A stretch of 64,000 bases of DNA from Enterovibrio gelatinilyticus (GTDB taxonomy: Bacteria; Pseudomonadota; Gammaproteobacteria; Enterobacterales; Vibrionaceae). Made by a program: the position numbers and the translations under genes. This document shows, piece by piece, positions 45,046 to 54,023 of this stretch. The notes beneath the pieces were generated by a model that saw only the letters and a program-made list of their open reading frames with translations, made no database searches and was not told where the DNA came from. The DNA lies in contig NZ_JAJUBC010000011.1 in assembly GCF_028683095.1 (NCBI RefSeq), positions 104,871 to 168,870 of the forward strand, in the 5' to 3' direction. Within the stretch, counting starts at the first letter, position 1. Each line of letters begins with the position of its first letter.

Positions 45046-45375
45046 ATGGAAATGAAAGACTTGCCATTTGGCACAACGGATTGGGAGGCGATCACGCCCA
45101 CCGAGCATACAGGGGAAACAGGCGTAGCATACTGGCGAACTCAACACTTCGGCGACTTAAGGGTTCGAATCGTCGAATACTCAGCTGGCTATCTCGCTGA
45201 TCATTGGTGTTCTAAAGGGCACATTCTGTTTTGTTTGTCCGGCGAACTAACCACCGAACTTGAAGACGGCAGTATCCACGTCCTCAAACCCGGAATGAGC
45301 TATCAAGTCGCAGACAACGCCGAAGCACACCGCTCGTCCACCGAGGTTGGTGCCAAGCTGTTTGTGGTGGATTAA
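45046..45375 (+). CDS. DHCW-motif cupin-fold protein
   Basis: 109-residue small beta-barrel protein. It carries ADHWCSKGHILFCLSGEL (about 48-65); the DHWC string is the signature of the DHCW-type cupin family, which carries it in this order. MSYQVADNAEAHRSST (about 81-96) is the second cupin motif. Catalytic role unknown. AAGGAAG lies about 9 nt upstream of the ATG chosen; a second ATG two codons on is also possible. Confidence 0.8.
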   Translation: MEMKDLPFGTTDWEAITPTEHTGETGVAYWRTQHFGDLRVRIVEYSAGYLADHWCSKGHILFCLSGELTTELEDGSIHVLKPGMSYQVADNAEAHRSSTEVGAKLFVVD

Positions 45376-45492
45376 GACGGAATCAGTTATTCAATCATCG
45401 TTGATAAGTGATTGGGTGGCGCGAGAAGCCAAGACAACACTCAGATACAAAAACGCGGCGAGTTCATCGCCGCGTTGATTGATCAGTCATCT

Positions 45493-45567
45493 TGTTTTCT
45501 GTGGCCATGTTTTTTGAGGCCATGGTTTTTGTGACCATAGCTTCTGTGACCAAGTTTACTCACTCCA
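45493..45567 (-). repeat. 15-bp minisatellite spanning the rlmF stop codon
   Basis: Five tandem 15-bp units on the minus strand, each starting TGG, in frame with rlmF. The first contains the rlmF stop (TGG AGT GAG TAA ACT); the next four read W-S-Q-K-L, W-S-Q-K-P, W-P-Q-K-T, W-P-Q-K-T and the frame ends at TGA 45487-45489. The stop TAA aligns with AAA/AAG Lys of the other units. Confidence 0.75.
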
Positions 45568-46593
45568 GCCACGACACCACTCAGCTTGCGCTTCTGTACT
45601 TAAAAACGTCCACGCAACCACTCGGGTAACCTTCTGCCCTTGTGCCATTTCAATCACGCGAATGTCTTTCGCTTTCACCGCTGTTAACGCTTGCTTGATG
45701 GCAGGCAGATTCTCTTTTTTCGAGACCATGGTGGTGAACCATAAGCATTGGGTTTTGAAATCTGCACTTTGTTCGATCATACGTCTAATAAATGCCGCTT
45801 CCCCACCGGGACACCAAAGCTCGGCATTTTGTCCGCCGAAATTGAGTACAGGTTTCCCCTTCCCTTGGCTTACCCCTTTCGCACTTGCATGTGACATAGC
45901 GTGAGATGGGCGTGTGTCTGCGCCTTTTTTACGGGCGTTAGCAGCAAGATTGCGAACTTTTCTCTCTGAGCCTCGAGTCGCTTCTTCCATTGAGGTATGA
46001 AATGGCGGATTGCACAGAGTGAAATCGAAACGCTCTTTGGCGTTGATCATACCGGTGAAAATGTTATCTGGGTTACTCTGCAATCTGCATTGAATGCCGC
46101 CTTTCAGTGAAGAGTTCGCTTCCACCAGCAGCTTAGCGCCTTTCACCGACACAGGGTCAATGTCTGCCCCCACAAATTGCCAACCGTAAGCACGATGCCC
46201 AACCATCGGATACACGCAGTTCGCACCCATGCCAATATCCAGACCTTTGATCTGTTTGCCTTTAGGGATTTTACCGTGATGGGTTTCTGCTAATAGATCT
46301 GCAAGATAGTGTAGATAGTCAGCACGCCCCGGGATCGGTGGGCATAAATAGCCTTTAGGTATATCCCAAAAGCTAATTTGATAGAAATGGCTCAACAGCG
46401 CTTTGTTTAAAGTTTTCACTGCGTCAGGATCAGAGAAATCCACCGACAGTTCTCCGAACGGGTTTTTCTTCACAAACGCACTCAGCGCAGGCGTGCTTTT
46501 TACTAAGGCAGGGAAGTCATATCTCGCTCTGTGCGGGTTGCGAGGATGAAGTCCCTTTTTCTGTTGTGAAGATGTCTTGCTCGGTTTTGCCAT
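45556..46593 (-). CDS. rlmF: 23S rRNA (adenine(1618)-N(6))-methyltransferase
   Basis: SAM-dependent enzyme that methylates A1618 of 23S rRNA. 345 residues (E. coli YbiN 308, with a basic N-terminal extension here). The N-terminal [18 protein letters not shown] is family-typical. The SAM motif is [13 protein letters not shown] near 120-132 and the catalytic motif CNPPFHTS near 194-201; [16 protein letters not shown] follows. The C-terminus RGWSE is followed by the in-frame repeat described separately. Only a weak ribosome site precedes the ATG. Confidence 0.92.
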   Translation of the reverse strand: MAKPSKTSSQQKKGLHPRNPHRARYDFPALVKSTPALSAFVKKNPFGELSVDFSDPDAVKTLNKALLSHFYQISFWDIPKGYLCPPIPGRADYLHYLADLLAETHHGKIPKGKQIKGLDIGMGANCVYPMVGHRAYGWQFVGADIDPVSVKGAKLLVEANSSLKGGIQCRLQSNPDNIFTGMINAKERFDFTLCNPPFHTSMEEATRGSERKVRNLAANARKKGADTRPSHAMSHASAKGVSQGKGKPVLNFGGQNAELWCPGGEAAFIRRMIEQSADFKTQCLWFTTMVSKKENLPAIKQALTAVKAKDIRVIEMAQGQKVTRVVAWTFLSTEAQAEWCRGWSE

Positions 46594-46708
46594 GTGAAAG
46601 CCTAATCGGTGCTGTCTGGAAATTGCAGGGCTGGCATTCTACGCCCTCAATTCACTCACGGGTAGCGACATTTAACCAAAGTCACCGGTATCTGTTCATC
46701 AAACACTT

Positions 46709-47104
46709 TCAACCATACGTTACCGGGGTCTCAATGCTGTGTTCTGTTGGCTGTGGGGTAATGGTGAGCACCTTAACGCCATTGGGCGTATCGAACCTGT
46801 GCCATACCATTTCAGGCACCACAATCATTTCGCCCGCCGACAACGAGACAGGACGCTCTTCGCCATTTTCTAATAGAAATACCGTGGTTTGCCCCTCAAT
46901 GATTTGCACCAGTTCATCACCGGGATGACGTTCCCATTCGCTTTTTCCATCATAGTAAGCAATGAACACACCCCCATCGCGGTACGGTGATAGTGTCGCA
47001 AACGCTTCCTCACCTTCATTACTCAGCGCATGCTCAGGCGTTCGCCCTTGCAGAAATGACACTTTTTCAAATGCATGCGTTAAGTTAATACGCGTTCCTT
47101 TCAT
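46709..47104 (-). CDS. Cupin-domain protein
   Basis: 131-residue single cupin. Motif 1 is HPGDELVQIIEGQTTVFLLE (about 59-78) and motif 2 PEMVWHRFDTPNGVKVLTI (about 98-116). It lacks the full two-His first motif, so metal binding may be weak or absent. AAGGGA precedes the ATG. It lies between rlmF and the YkvA-like gene on the same strand; only the 10-bp gap to the latter suggests co-transcription. Confidence 0.75.
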   Translation of the reverse strand: MKGTRINLTHAFEKVSFLQGRTPEHALSNEGEEAFATLSPYRDGGVFIAYYDGKSEWERHPGDELVQIIEGQTTVFLLENGEERPVSLSAGEMIVVPEMVWHRFDTPNGVKVLTITPQPTEHSIETPVTYG

Positions 47105-47114
47105 GGGATTTCCC

Positions 47115-47462
47115 TTAATCGAGTTTACTAAACCAATGATCGAGCTTTTCTGACGCTTTCTCGCTGTGCTCCGTTTTCACGTGCATCACAACCGCTGCGG
47201 CAGCCGCAACAAGTACACCCAGATCGTCTGAAAAGCCCACGGCGGGCGTGAGATCTGGAATGGCATCTATTGGGGTGATGAAGTACCCCAGCGCTGCAAA
47301 TATTGTGGTTTTCGCCCACTTTGGTGTGTCGTCATCCGTCGCCGAATAGTAGAGCTTTAACGCTTTCTCCAATACGTCATAACCCGCTTTTTGCGCAAAG
47401 TTGCGAGCTTTCGTCCAAAAGCTATCTTCTGAATACTCATCAAGGTACTTGTTATCGCTCAT
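47115..47462 (-). CDS. YkvA family (DUF1232) membrane-associated protein
   Basis: 115 residues. The DUF1232 core is TTIFAALGYFITPIDAIPDL (about 57-76), with the conserved PIDAIPD motif, followed by GFSDDLGVLVAAAAAVVMHV. Members are small inner-membrane-associated proteins of unknown role. GAGAGGCGG precedes the ATG. The cupin gene follows 10 bp downstream, so the two probably form an operon. Confidence 0.85.
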   Translation of the reverse strand: MSDNKYLDEYSEDSFWTKARNFAQKAGYDVLEKALKLYYSATDDDTPKWAKTTIFAALGYFITPIDAIPDLTPAVGFSDDLGVLVAAAAAVVMHVKTEHSEKASEKLDHWFSKLD

Positions 47463-47667
47463 TGCCGCCTCTCTTAACTTTTTAGCTTTGCTTTTTATAC
47501 CTAGCGTATTTGGCTTCGCTTTTTCTTCGACATTAGCGGGAAACTATCTGTGCTTCCAGCACTAAGATGAGAACTTTTTCACAGTCAGCAGTATTGAGAA
47601 ATTAGCATCTCGATTAGGCTGTTATAGTATGCGGCTAGTTGAAATAACACGTAAAGGAAGACGTCTG

Positions 47668-48696
47668 ATGACAAAGTGGTACATGGTTCGCCGATGGATC
47701 ACCTCTCAATTTCAGCGTTTAAGTGGAAAACATGTTCTAACAGCGGTGGTGGCTTACGCCGTCATAAGTTGGGTTTTGCTTAAGCTTGCCGGTGAGCAAG
47801 CGCTCACGTCGCCATTTGTTGATTATGTTTACTATTTACTCGTGACCGCATCGACGGTCGGCTATGGCGATATGTCGCCACAAACAGTTGCAGGAAAATG
47901 GATTGTCGCCTTGTTCGTGATCCCCTGCGGCTTAAGTATTTTTGCCATTGGGGTCGGTCGTTTAGCTGGCATTGCCATTGAATTTTGGCGTAGAGGATTA
48001 CTGGGAAGAAGGAGCGTTGACGTGTCAGGACACATTTTGATTTTGGGCTGGAATGAAAGCCGTACCCTACACCTTATCGACATGTTGCTTCATGAGGAAA
48101 AAGACAAGCGCCCAATTGTATTGTGTGTGCGTGCCGAGATTCAAAATCCATTGCCGAAAGAAATCGATTTTGTTCGAACCACCAGCTTCACCGACGAGGT
48201 CGCGATGTCGCGAGCTGGATATGAGGACGCAAGTTGCATCATCATTGATAACCCAGAAGACGACATCACATTTGCGGCGGCGTTATTCTGTGCCAGCAAA
48301 AACCCTGATGCTCACATTTTGGCGTACTTCCAAGAGGAAGTACTGAGTAACCTCCTTAAGAGCCATTGCCCGAAAGCAGAATGCATCCCATCGGTGTCTG
48401 TTGAGATGATGGCAAAATCGGCGGTCGACCCCGGCTCGTCAGAGTTGCATCATGAGTTACTGAATACACGAAAAGGCATGACTCAATACGCCGTCACCTA
48501 CCCTGGTAATGCCAAATACACCACGGTTAGCGAGCTGTTTATGCGAATGAAGCAACAGCATGATGCAACACTTATCGGTATTCGACGTGACGATCAAGTG
48601 AAGCTGAACCCGGCACTTGAAGCGGAAGTCAAACCGAATGATTTGCTGTTCTATATTGCCGATGAACGAGTCAGTGACTTCAACTGGGACGATTAG
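47668..48696 (+). CDS. Potassium channel with cytoplasmic RCK-type domain
   Basis: 342-residue two-transmembrane ion channel. TM1 lies near 30-50 (VLTAVVAYAVISWVLLKL), the selectivity filter TVGYGD near 63-68, and TM2 near 79-105. A cytoplasmic Rossmann-like TrkA-N/RCK domain follows (GHILILGWNESRTLHLID near 125-142), with a C-terminal regulatory part. AAGGAAG 8 nt upstream supports the start at 47668. It should conduct K+ with gating by a cytoplasmic ligand, like VIC-type KefC/MthK relatives. Monocistronic with a terminator. Confidence 0.88.
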   Translation: MTKWYMVRRWITSQFQRLSGKHVLTAVVAYAVISWVLLKLAGEQALTSPFVDYVYYLLVTASTVGYGDMSPQTVAGKWIVALFVIPCGLSIFAIGVGRLAGIAIEFWRRGLLGRRSVDVSGHILILGWNESRTLHLIDMLLHEEKDKRPIVLCVRAEIQNPLPKEIDFVRTTSFTDEVAMSRAGYEDASCIIIDNPEDDITFAAALFCASKNPDAHILAYFQEEVLSNLLKSHCPKAECIPSVSVEMMAKSAVDPGSSELHHELLNTRKGMTQYAVTYPGNAKYTTVSELFMRMKQQHDATLIGIRRDDQVKLNPALEAEVKPNDLLFYIADERVSDFNWDD

Positions 48697-48755
48697 ATTC
48701 CTTTGTTCTACGCTTTAAGCGCGTCAGACGATGCACAACAGATCTGATGCAAATG

Positions 48756-48783
48756 AAAAAGGGAGCCACTGTGCTCCCTTTCT
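48756..48783. terminator. Bidirectional terminator after the channel gene
   Basis: AAAAAGGGAGC pairs with GCTCCCTTTCT across a 6-nt loop, between convergent genes. Confidence 0.85.
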
Positions 48784-48864
48784 ACTTCTTGTTACGTTGC
48801 CTGCCTTAACTAGCATGGCCTAATGGGTGCGCAAAAATAGCGCGCTTTAAATGGCTGGGCTGGC

Positions 48865-49845
48865 TTATTCTTGATGAAGCGTTCGACGAACGTTACGACG
48901 AACCAAATAGCCCAACTCTCGGCCCTGTTTACCCAAATACGCGCCGAGTAAACCGCCAAACCTTGCGCCATCTTTTGCGCCTTCATAAATCAGATCAAAA
49001 AGGTTATTTTCCATTTGCACGAGGTAATTGATGCGATCATCACTCTCATGCCAAGCCATGGTTTTGTTGTTTAGTGGCGCATCAAACACCATAAGCTTTT
49101 TCTCAATTGGCAGTTTTGACACCATCTCATTAACCAATTTCAACAAGTTGAAAGGACGTGCAATATCGTCTTTACGCGCAAACTCTGCAGCGTAGCACAC
49201 CGGCGCGATTTCAAGCCCTGACTCATCCAACATGCAGTGACGCAACAAAGAAGCGGTGCTTTCTGGCCAAATTTCCACTTCTGGTGATGGCGTATCCATT
49301 GCGAAATCCCATTCGTAGCCGTAACTCGCCGCATCTACTTTGTTCAGACCCACGACCAAACGGCTATCAAACTGATCGCCTAACGCTGGCACGATTACCT
49401 CGCAAATTAGACGATAGCCACTATTGAGGTTTCTTTCAGCCGCATCTAGCACCACGACAACCATGTCAATAAGGGGGGTGCCGTCGCCGTCACACTCCGT
49501 TAGGGTCGCACCCAATTGCATGTCTAGCAAAGCATCTTGCTCTGCGTGACCTGTGTGTCCGGGGTAATCCCACACCACAAGACCACCCTTCTCGTAACGG
49601 CTAACTTCTAATGAATTCGACGCGGTTTGTTCGGATAATGCATCACCCACCAAGTCATCTCCAAAGAGTGCTTTTATAGTGGCGGTTTTACCAACGCCTT
49701 GCGGGCCTGCGAAAAGAATGTTGAGAGATTGCGCTTCCAGTTCATGCAGGCGCAATTGAAGTGTGGCTTTCTTAAATTCATCCAATAGCGAGGAATGGCT
49801 GATATCCATTGCCAGTTGCCTAGAGAATACAGTGCTATTTTGCAT
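48865..49845 (-). CDS. GTPase-domain protein, paralogue 1
   Basis: 326-residue protein with an Era/YfjP-like G domain. Walker A is GPQGVGKT at 47-54, the G3 motif DYPGHTGHAEQD lies near 95-106, and the G4 motif GLNKVDAAS near 166-174. The C-terminal 40 residues (GARFGGLLGAYLGKQGRELG) form a Gly-rich, conserved tail with a basic end (RRNVRRTLHQE). The upstream neighbour is a clear paralogue. GAGGG precedes the ATG. A membrane- or stress-linked GTPase role is possible; function unknown. Confidence 0.78.
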   Translation of the reverse strand: MQNSTVFSRQLAMDISHSSLLDEFKKATLQLRLHELEAQSLNILFAGPQGVGKTATIKALFGDDLVGDALSEQTASNSLEVSRYEKGGLVVWDYPGHTGHAEQDALLDMQLGATLTECDGDGTPLIDMVVVVLDAAERNLNSGYRLICEVIVPALGDQFDSRLVVGLNKVDAASYGYEWDFAMDTPSPEVEIWPESTASLLRHCMLDESGLEIAPVCYAAEFARKDDIARPFNLLKLVNEMVSKLPIEKKLMVFDAPLNNKTMAWHESDDRINYLVQMENNLFDLIYEGAKDGARFGGLLGAYLGKQGRELGYLVRRNVRRTLHQE

Positions 49846-50093
49846 GGTGTTGCCCTCAATGAGTACTACTTAACCAAGTGCAACTATAAGCAAAGCAACA
49901 AAGTGAATCTGTCTCGCTCTTGATAGAGTTTAACAATTTGTTTACTTACAGGCTGTTGTACGGATTAATCATAAGGGATAATAGGAACGCAGTTTGCCCA
50001 AACTACGCGTCCTCTAGCCATGATTGAGTGAAAACACTGACCGAAGACGCGAAGTGAAAATAACGCAAAAGGGAAAGGCGAAATTTAATGAAA

Positions 50094-51137
50094 TTAAACG
50101 GTGACGCCCATTTTTTCTTGTAGCGCATCAGACACAATGTTGCCCAATGCCCTGCCATGCTTACCCAAAAATGCGCCCAGTTGACCGCCAAATCGATCGC
50201 CATCTCGCGCACCAAGGTGTAAGCCATCGAAGCAAAGGTTCTCCATGCTTTGCCGATATATCTTCTTGTCATCATGCTCACGCCATTGTTCGTCGCCAAG
50301 TGTAAGAGGCTGATTGAGCAACAAAAGGCGCTTCTCTTCCGGCAAGTTTTCCAACAGACTGGCTAACAGCTTCTGCAGGTTATATGGGCGACCAGATGGC
50401 GATTCGCCTGCCAATGCATTGTATGAAATCGGACGTGTTTGAACGCCTACGTTATGGATCAAACGATATCGTAACGTCGCCGCAGTGCAATCCAGCCAAA
50501 TTTCAGCGTCCAACGGCATTGTTTCATTCACACTTGTACCGCGAATGTGTCTTGCCACCTTGTCTGATTTGTTCATCAGGATCATCAAACGGTTTTCAGT
50601 CATCGTCCCCAACATTGGAATGAGGGTGTGGCAAAGTTCGAGATAACAGTCATCAATATTGTTACTGGCTGCATCCAATACCACGATCACGCGGTCAATT
50701 AATGGCTCACCACTCTCTGTGGTTTCTGATAACAACGCACCCACCTCGTTCATTTGATGTGGTGCGGATTCAATTTCACTCGGCAGTTGGGCTTGCCAAA
50801 TCGTCATTTGATTGAGTTGATGTCGGCTTACTTCTTGAGCCTCCTCCGGCGGTTCGGTTTGCCAATCATATTCACCAAACAATGCCTTCAAGGTTGCAGA
50901 TTTTCCGGCCCCTTTAGGGCCAATCACTAACAGATTGAGCGTTTGATCAGAGAGATCTCGAATACGTTGATGAATACGTGATTTATAACTGGCGTCCATG
51001 TCTGAACATGCCGCCACTTTCTCCCTTACTTCCTCAAAAAAAGGCAATGTGGCAAGCGTTTTTTGATTCGCGTCATGGTGCGTTTGAGACACTAACGTGT
51101 GGAAAATTTTGGTATTTACTGGATTATCAAATTGCAT
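50094..51137 (-). CDS. GTPase-domain protein, paralogue 2
   Basis: 347 residues, related to the preceding protein over its length. Walker A is GPKGAGKS at 73-80, G4 is LMNKSDKVAR near 195-204, and the G3 region is degenerate (IWQAQLPSEIE in place of DYPGH), so nucleotide hydrolysis may be weak. The tail GDRFGGQLGAFLGKHGRALG matches paralogue 1. The start at 51137 (GGAGAG upstream) is preferred over 51167. The two genes are 248 bp apart on the same strand, upstream of and divergent from the tna operon. Confidence 0.75.
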   Translation of the reverse strand: MQFDNPVNTKIFHTLVSQTHHDANQKTLATLPFFEEVREKVAACSDMDASYKSRIHQRIRDLSDQTLNLLVIGPKGAGKSATLKALFGEYDWQTEPPEEAQEVSRHQLNQMTIWQAQLPSEIESAPHQMNEVGALLSETTESGEPLIDRVIVVLDAASNNIDDCYLELCHTLIPMLGTMTENRLMILMNKSDKVARHIRGTSVNETMPLDAEIWLDCTAATLRYRLIHNVGVQTRPISYNALAGESPSGRPYNLQKLLASLLENLPEEKRLLLLNQPLTLGDEQWREHDDKKIYRQSMENLCFDGLHLGARDGDRFGGQLGAFLGKHGRALGNIVSDALQEKMGVTV

Positions 51138-51186
51138 AGCGAAGGCTCTCCTCTCAATAAGAATCACTGCTGAACCGTCATGCTCT

Positions 51187-51233
51187 TATATCCAAGCAAC
51201 CTGAATATGCAGGATTCTGAATACTTGGGTATA
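51187..51233. repeat. Dispersed palindromic element, copy 3
   Basis: Outer arms TATATCCAAG and CTTGGGTATA with inner CAACCTGAATATGCAGG; the right arm is spread by about 9 extra bases. It lies between GTPase 2 and the tnaC leader. Confidence 0.7.
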
Positions 51234-51451
51234 TCTCTACTATATGCATACCTTTGAGTGGCAATGTGTCTCACACTTGATAGGAGTCGTCAGGTTTCTT
51301 AATCTAGTTTTGATGACTAATGTGGGTTGTTGATGTTTGAAGGAATGTAATTTCCTGCACTAACACAGACTTGCATCCGCCCTTTAAATTGACTAAGTTA
51401 TCAACACAGAGGCACCAATAATCATGTTAACCAAATCAAGGAGGGTAGCGG

Positions 51452-51541
51452 ATGAACACATGTCAGCGTGGCGATAGCACAGTGCTATTCCATTGGTATA
51501 ACAACGATATTCAACTCGCCTACGACTTCCCTCGCGCTTGA
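51452..51541 (+). CDS. tnaC: TnaC leader peptide of the tryptophanase operon
   Basis: 29-residue leader, too short for usual gene calling, with an excellent ribosome site (AAGGAGGG, 6 nt before ATG). The product reads MNTCQRGDSTVLFHW then YNNDIQLAYDFPRA. W15, D19 and P27 keep exactly the W-N3-D-N7-P spacing of E. coli TnaC (W12, D16, P24), and as in Proteus two residues follow the Pro. In that system free tryptophan stalls the ribosome at the end of TnaC and blocks Rho access, allowing tnaA transcription. The leader lies 222 bp upstream of tnaA. Confidence 0.88.
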   Translation: MNTCQRGDSTVLFHWYNNDIQLAYDFPRA

Positions 51542-51763
51542 TCCTGTTTGACGCCTTCGCGTCACCTACACATTTTTTAATTTCTCGTTCACAAGGCATT
51601 TAGCCTTTTCTTTCGCGATCTTTTCATCTGCTTTTTTGGAAATGATTGTGCAGAAATAGCTGAAGCAATGGACCGCTTTAAATGCCACCTCTTGTGATCG
51701 AACCGCCCCACGCCACACACGTATCTATCTTTGTGGTATTGGGCGAAAAATAGGATCAAGACA
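51542..51763 (+). promoter_or_regulatory. tnaC-tnaA spacer, probable Rho-dependent attenuation region
   Basis: The 222-bp spacer has no intrinsic terminator hairpin with a T-run. It contains C-rich, G-poor stretches (for example near 51699-51722, CCGCCCCACGCCACACACG) suited to Rho loading. This fits the E. coli tna model, where Rho stops transcription unless TnaC stalls the ribosome. Confidence 0.55.
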
Positions 51764-53164
51764 ATGAAACGATTACCAGAACCTTTTCGCATCAAGATGG
51801 TTGAACCCATCAAAATGACCACCCCTGAATACCGTGCTCAAGCACTACAAGATGCGGGATTGAACCCTTTCTTGCTACGCAGCGAAGATGTTTACATTGA
51901 TTTGCTCACCGACTCAGGTACAGGAGCGATGAGTGACAACCAATGGGCTGGCATGATGCTGGGTGATGAGTCCTATGCAGGAAGTCGAAACTATTACCAC
52001 CTCTGCGATACGGTAGAGCACTTCTTTGGTTACAAGCTCACTGTGCCTACCCACCAAGGGCGCGGAGCAGAACAAATCTTGTTTCCATGCTTAATCGAGC
52101 GCATGCGACAAGTGCGTGGCGGCACTAATCCGGTGTTCATCTCCAATTATCACTTTGATACCACAGCGGGTCACGTTGAGCTAAATGGCGGCACTCCCGT
52201 TAATGTGTTGACTGAAAAAGCTTTCGATACCAACACCTATGACGACTGGAAAGGCAATTTCGACCTCGACAAACTGCGCGAGACCATTGCTCACTATCGT
52301 GCGGAAAACATCGCGGCAATCATTACGACGGTCACGTGCAACAGTTCTGGGGGGCAACCCGTATCCATGGCGAACATGCGAGCGGTATACGAGTTAGCGA
52401 AGGAAGCCGATATTCCTGTGGTGATCGATTCCGCGCGTTACTGCGAGAACGCATGGTTTATCAAGCAACGTGAAGCTGGATACGAAAATGCTTCGATCAC
52501 TGACATCATCCGCGAAATGTATACTTACGGCGATATGCTCACCATGTCGGCGAAGAAAGATCCTCTCGTGAATATCGGCGGCTTATGCTGCGTGCGTGAC
52601 CATGAGGAATTGTTCCAAGCGGTGCAAACTCGGTGCGTGCCAATGGAGGGGTTTGTGACCTACGGCGGCATGGCAGGTCGTGACATGGAAGCCCTCGCCC
52701 GTGGCCTGTATGAAGGCGCAGATGAAGACTACCTCAACTATCGGATTCGTCAGGTGGAATACTTGGGCGAACGTTTGCGTGAAGGGGGTATTCCTATTCA
52801 ATATCCAACAGGTGGGCACGCGGTATTTGTCGATGCGGGGAAAATGTTGCCACACCTCTCTGGCGATGAATTCCCTGGCCATGTACTCGCTAATGCGCTT
52901 TATGTGGAAGCAGGCATTCGCGCCGTCGAAATTGGTTCCTTGCTGCTCGGCAGAAACCCTGCCACCGGCGAACAAAAACAGTCTCCGATGGAGCTAATGC
53001 GACTCACCATTCCACGTCGGGTTTATACCAACGACCACATGGACTACATCGCAGATGCGTTGATTGAACTGAAAGACAAAGCTGCGTCTCTCAAAGGGCT
53101 GGAATTCACCTATGAACCAGCAGTGCTGCGACACTTTACCGCCAAATTTAAAGAAAAAGTGTAA
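51764..53164 (+). CDS. tnaA: Tryptophanase
   Basis: PLP enzyme that splits tryptophan into indole, pyruvate and ammonia; 466 residues. The PLP lysine is K265 in MSAKKDP. Residues that separate tryptophanase from tyrosine phenol-lyase point to tryptophanase: D132 in HFDTTAGH (Asp137 in E. coli) and H457 in VLRHFTAK (His463), where phenol-lyase has Thr and Phe. Other stretches ([25 protein letters not shown]) look closer to phenol-lyase, so this is a divergent TnaA. The ATG at 51764 has AGGAT upstream; an ATG at 51731 is not used. No tnaB permease follows. Confidence 0.92.
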   Translation: MKRLPEPFRIKMVEPIKMTTPEYRAQALQDAGLNPFLLRSEDVYIDLLTDSGTGAMSDNQWAGMMLGDESYAGSRNYYHLCDTVEHFFGYKLTVPTHQGRGAEQILFPCLIERMRQVRGGTNPVFISNYHFDTTAGHVELNGGTPVNVLTEKAFDTNTYDDWKGNFDLDKLRETIAHYRAENIAAIITTVTCNSSGGQPVSMANMRAVYELAKEADIPVVIDSARYCENAWFIKQREAGYENASITDIIREMYTYGDMLTMSAKKDPLVNIGGLCCVRDHEELFQAVQTRCVPMEGFVTYGGMAGRDMEALARGLYEGADEDYLNYRIRQVEYLGERLREGGIPIQYPTGGHAVFVDAGKMLPHLSGDEFPGHVLANALYVEAGIRAVEIGSLLLGRNPATGEQKQSPMELMRLTIPRRVYTNDHMDYIADALIELKDKAASLKGLEFTYEPAVLRHFTAKFKEKV

Positions 53165-53170
53165 ATAAGC

Positions 53171-53196
53171 AAAGCCCGCAATCGCGGGCTTTTTTA
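53171..53196 (+). terminator. Terminator of the tna operon
   Basis: AAAGCCCGC pairs with GCGGGCTTT across AATC and is followed by a T-run, 7 bp after the tnaA stop. Confidence 0.93.
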
Positions 53197-53363
53197 CATG
53201 CATTGTGTAGCGACATCTCACCTTCTTTTCACATTCTCTCTACCATACTTTTGTTATGGTGCACTGTCAGTACGTGTTGATTTACGTCGCTTTTCAGCAA
53301 TGGGACGCATTTTGCCATATCAATCAGGCAGGATAGAGAAGACAACTTTGTGAGAGTACAACA

Positions 53364-54023
53364 ATGAAAATTTTGGTGGTAGAAGACGAACCACGTTTGG
53401 GTGAACAGATACTCGAAACACTCGAGAAGAACGATTGGGTGCCTGAACTTTCACAAGACGGCATTGATGCGCTCTACCGCGCCACGTCTGAATCATGGGA
53501 TGCGATCGTACTCGACCTCGGGCTACCGAAGATTGATGGTTTGACCGTATTGAAAAGCATTCGTGATGAGAACATCAACACGCCTGTCATCATTCTCAGC
53601 GCTCGGGATACCTTGTCGCAACGCGTTGAGGGATTAAATGCGGGTGCCGATGACTACCTCACCAAGCCTTTTGAAATGCTTGAGCTAACAGCGCGTTTAC
53701 GGGCGCACCTTCGACGCGCCTCTGGCAGTGCTTCTCCCATTCTGCAATTGGGCGACCTGAGTTTAGATACACGGACCTCGAACGTACTTTGGCAAGGGCG
53801 AGCAATTAGCTTGACTGCATTGGAGTACAAAGTCATCGCCTATTTCATGCATAACCCAGAGAAGATGATATCCAAAACCGAGTTAACCGAGCATATCTAC
53901 AAGCAAGATTTTGAGCGCGATTCAAACACGGTTGAGGTATTTATCGGCCGAATAAGAAAGAAAATATCTCCCAACATCATCAAAACAGTACGTGGTCTGG
54001 GGTATCAATTAAATGCGCAGTAG
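53364..54023 (+). CDS. Two-component response regulator, OmpR/PhoB type
   Basis: 219 residues. The receiver domain (1-115) has the acidic pocket E7-D8, phospho-acceptor D51 (VLDLGLP) and K101 (YLTKPF); the C-terminal winged helix (about 125-218) ends IIKTVRGLGYQL. The sequence is of the PhoP/QseB/CarR style. It overlaps the kinase gene by 11 bp, giving a coupled pair. GAGAG lies upstream of the ATG. The regulon is unknown; the adjacent membrane and glycosyl-transfer genes hint at an envelope role. Confidence 0.9.
   Translation: MKILVVEDEPRLGEQILETLEKNDWVPELSQDGIDALYRATSESWDAIVLDLGLPKIDGLTVLKSIRDENINTPVIILSARDTLSQRVEGLNAGADDYLTKPFEMLELTARLRAHLRRASGSASPILQLGDLSLDTRTSNVLWQGRAISLTALEYKVIAYFMHNPEKMISKTELTEHIYKQDFERDSNTVEVFIGRIRKKISPNIIKTVRGLGYQLNAQ

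Noticed and set aside
44658..45101. Minus-strand frames of 61 and 72 codons before the DHCW cupin
   Set aside because: No ribosome site and one crosses the cupin start region.
51259..51285. CRP site upstream of tnaC
   Set aside because: AATGTGTCTCACACTTG has CRP-like halves but the wrong spacing for TGTGA-N6-TCACA.
51764..53164. Tyrosine phenol-lyase as the identity of the gene
   Set aside because: Asp132 and His457 match tryptophanase and a TnaC leader precedes the gene.
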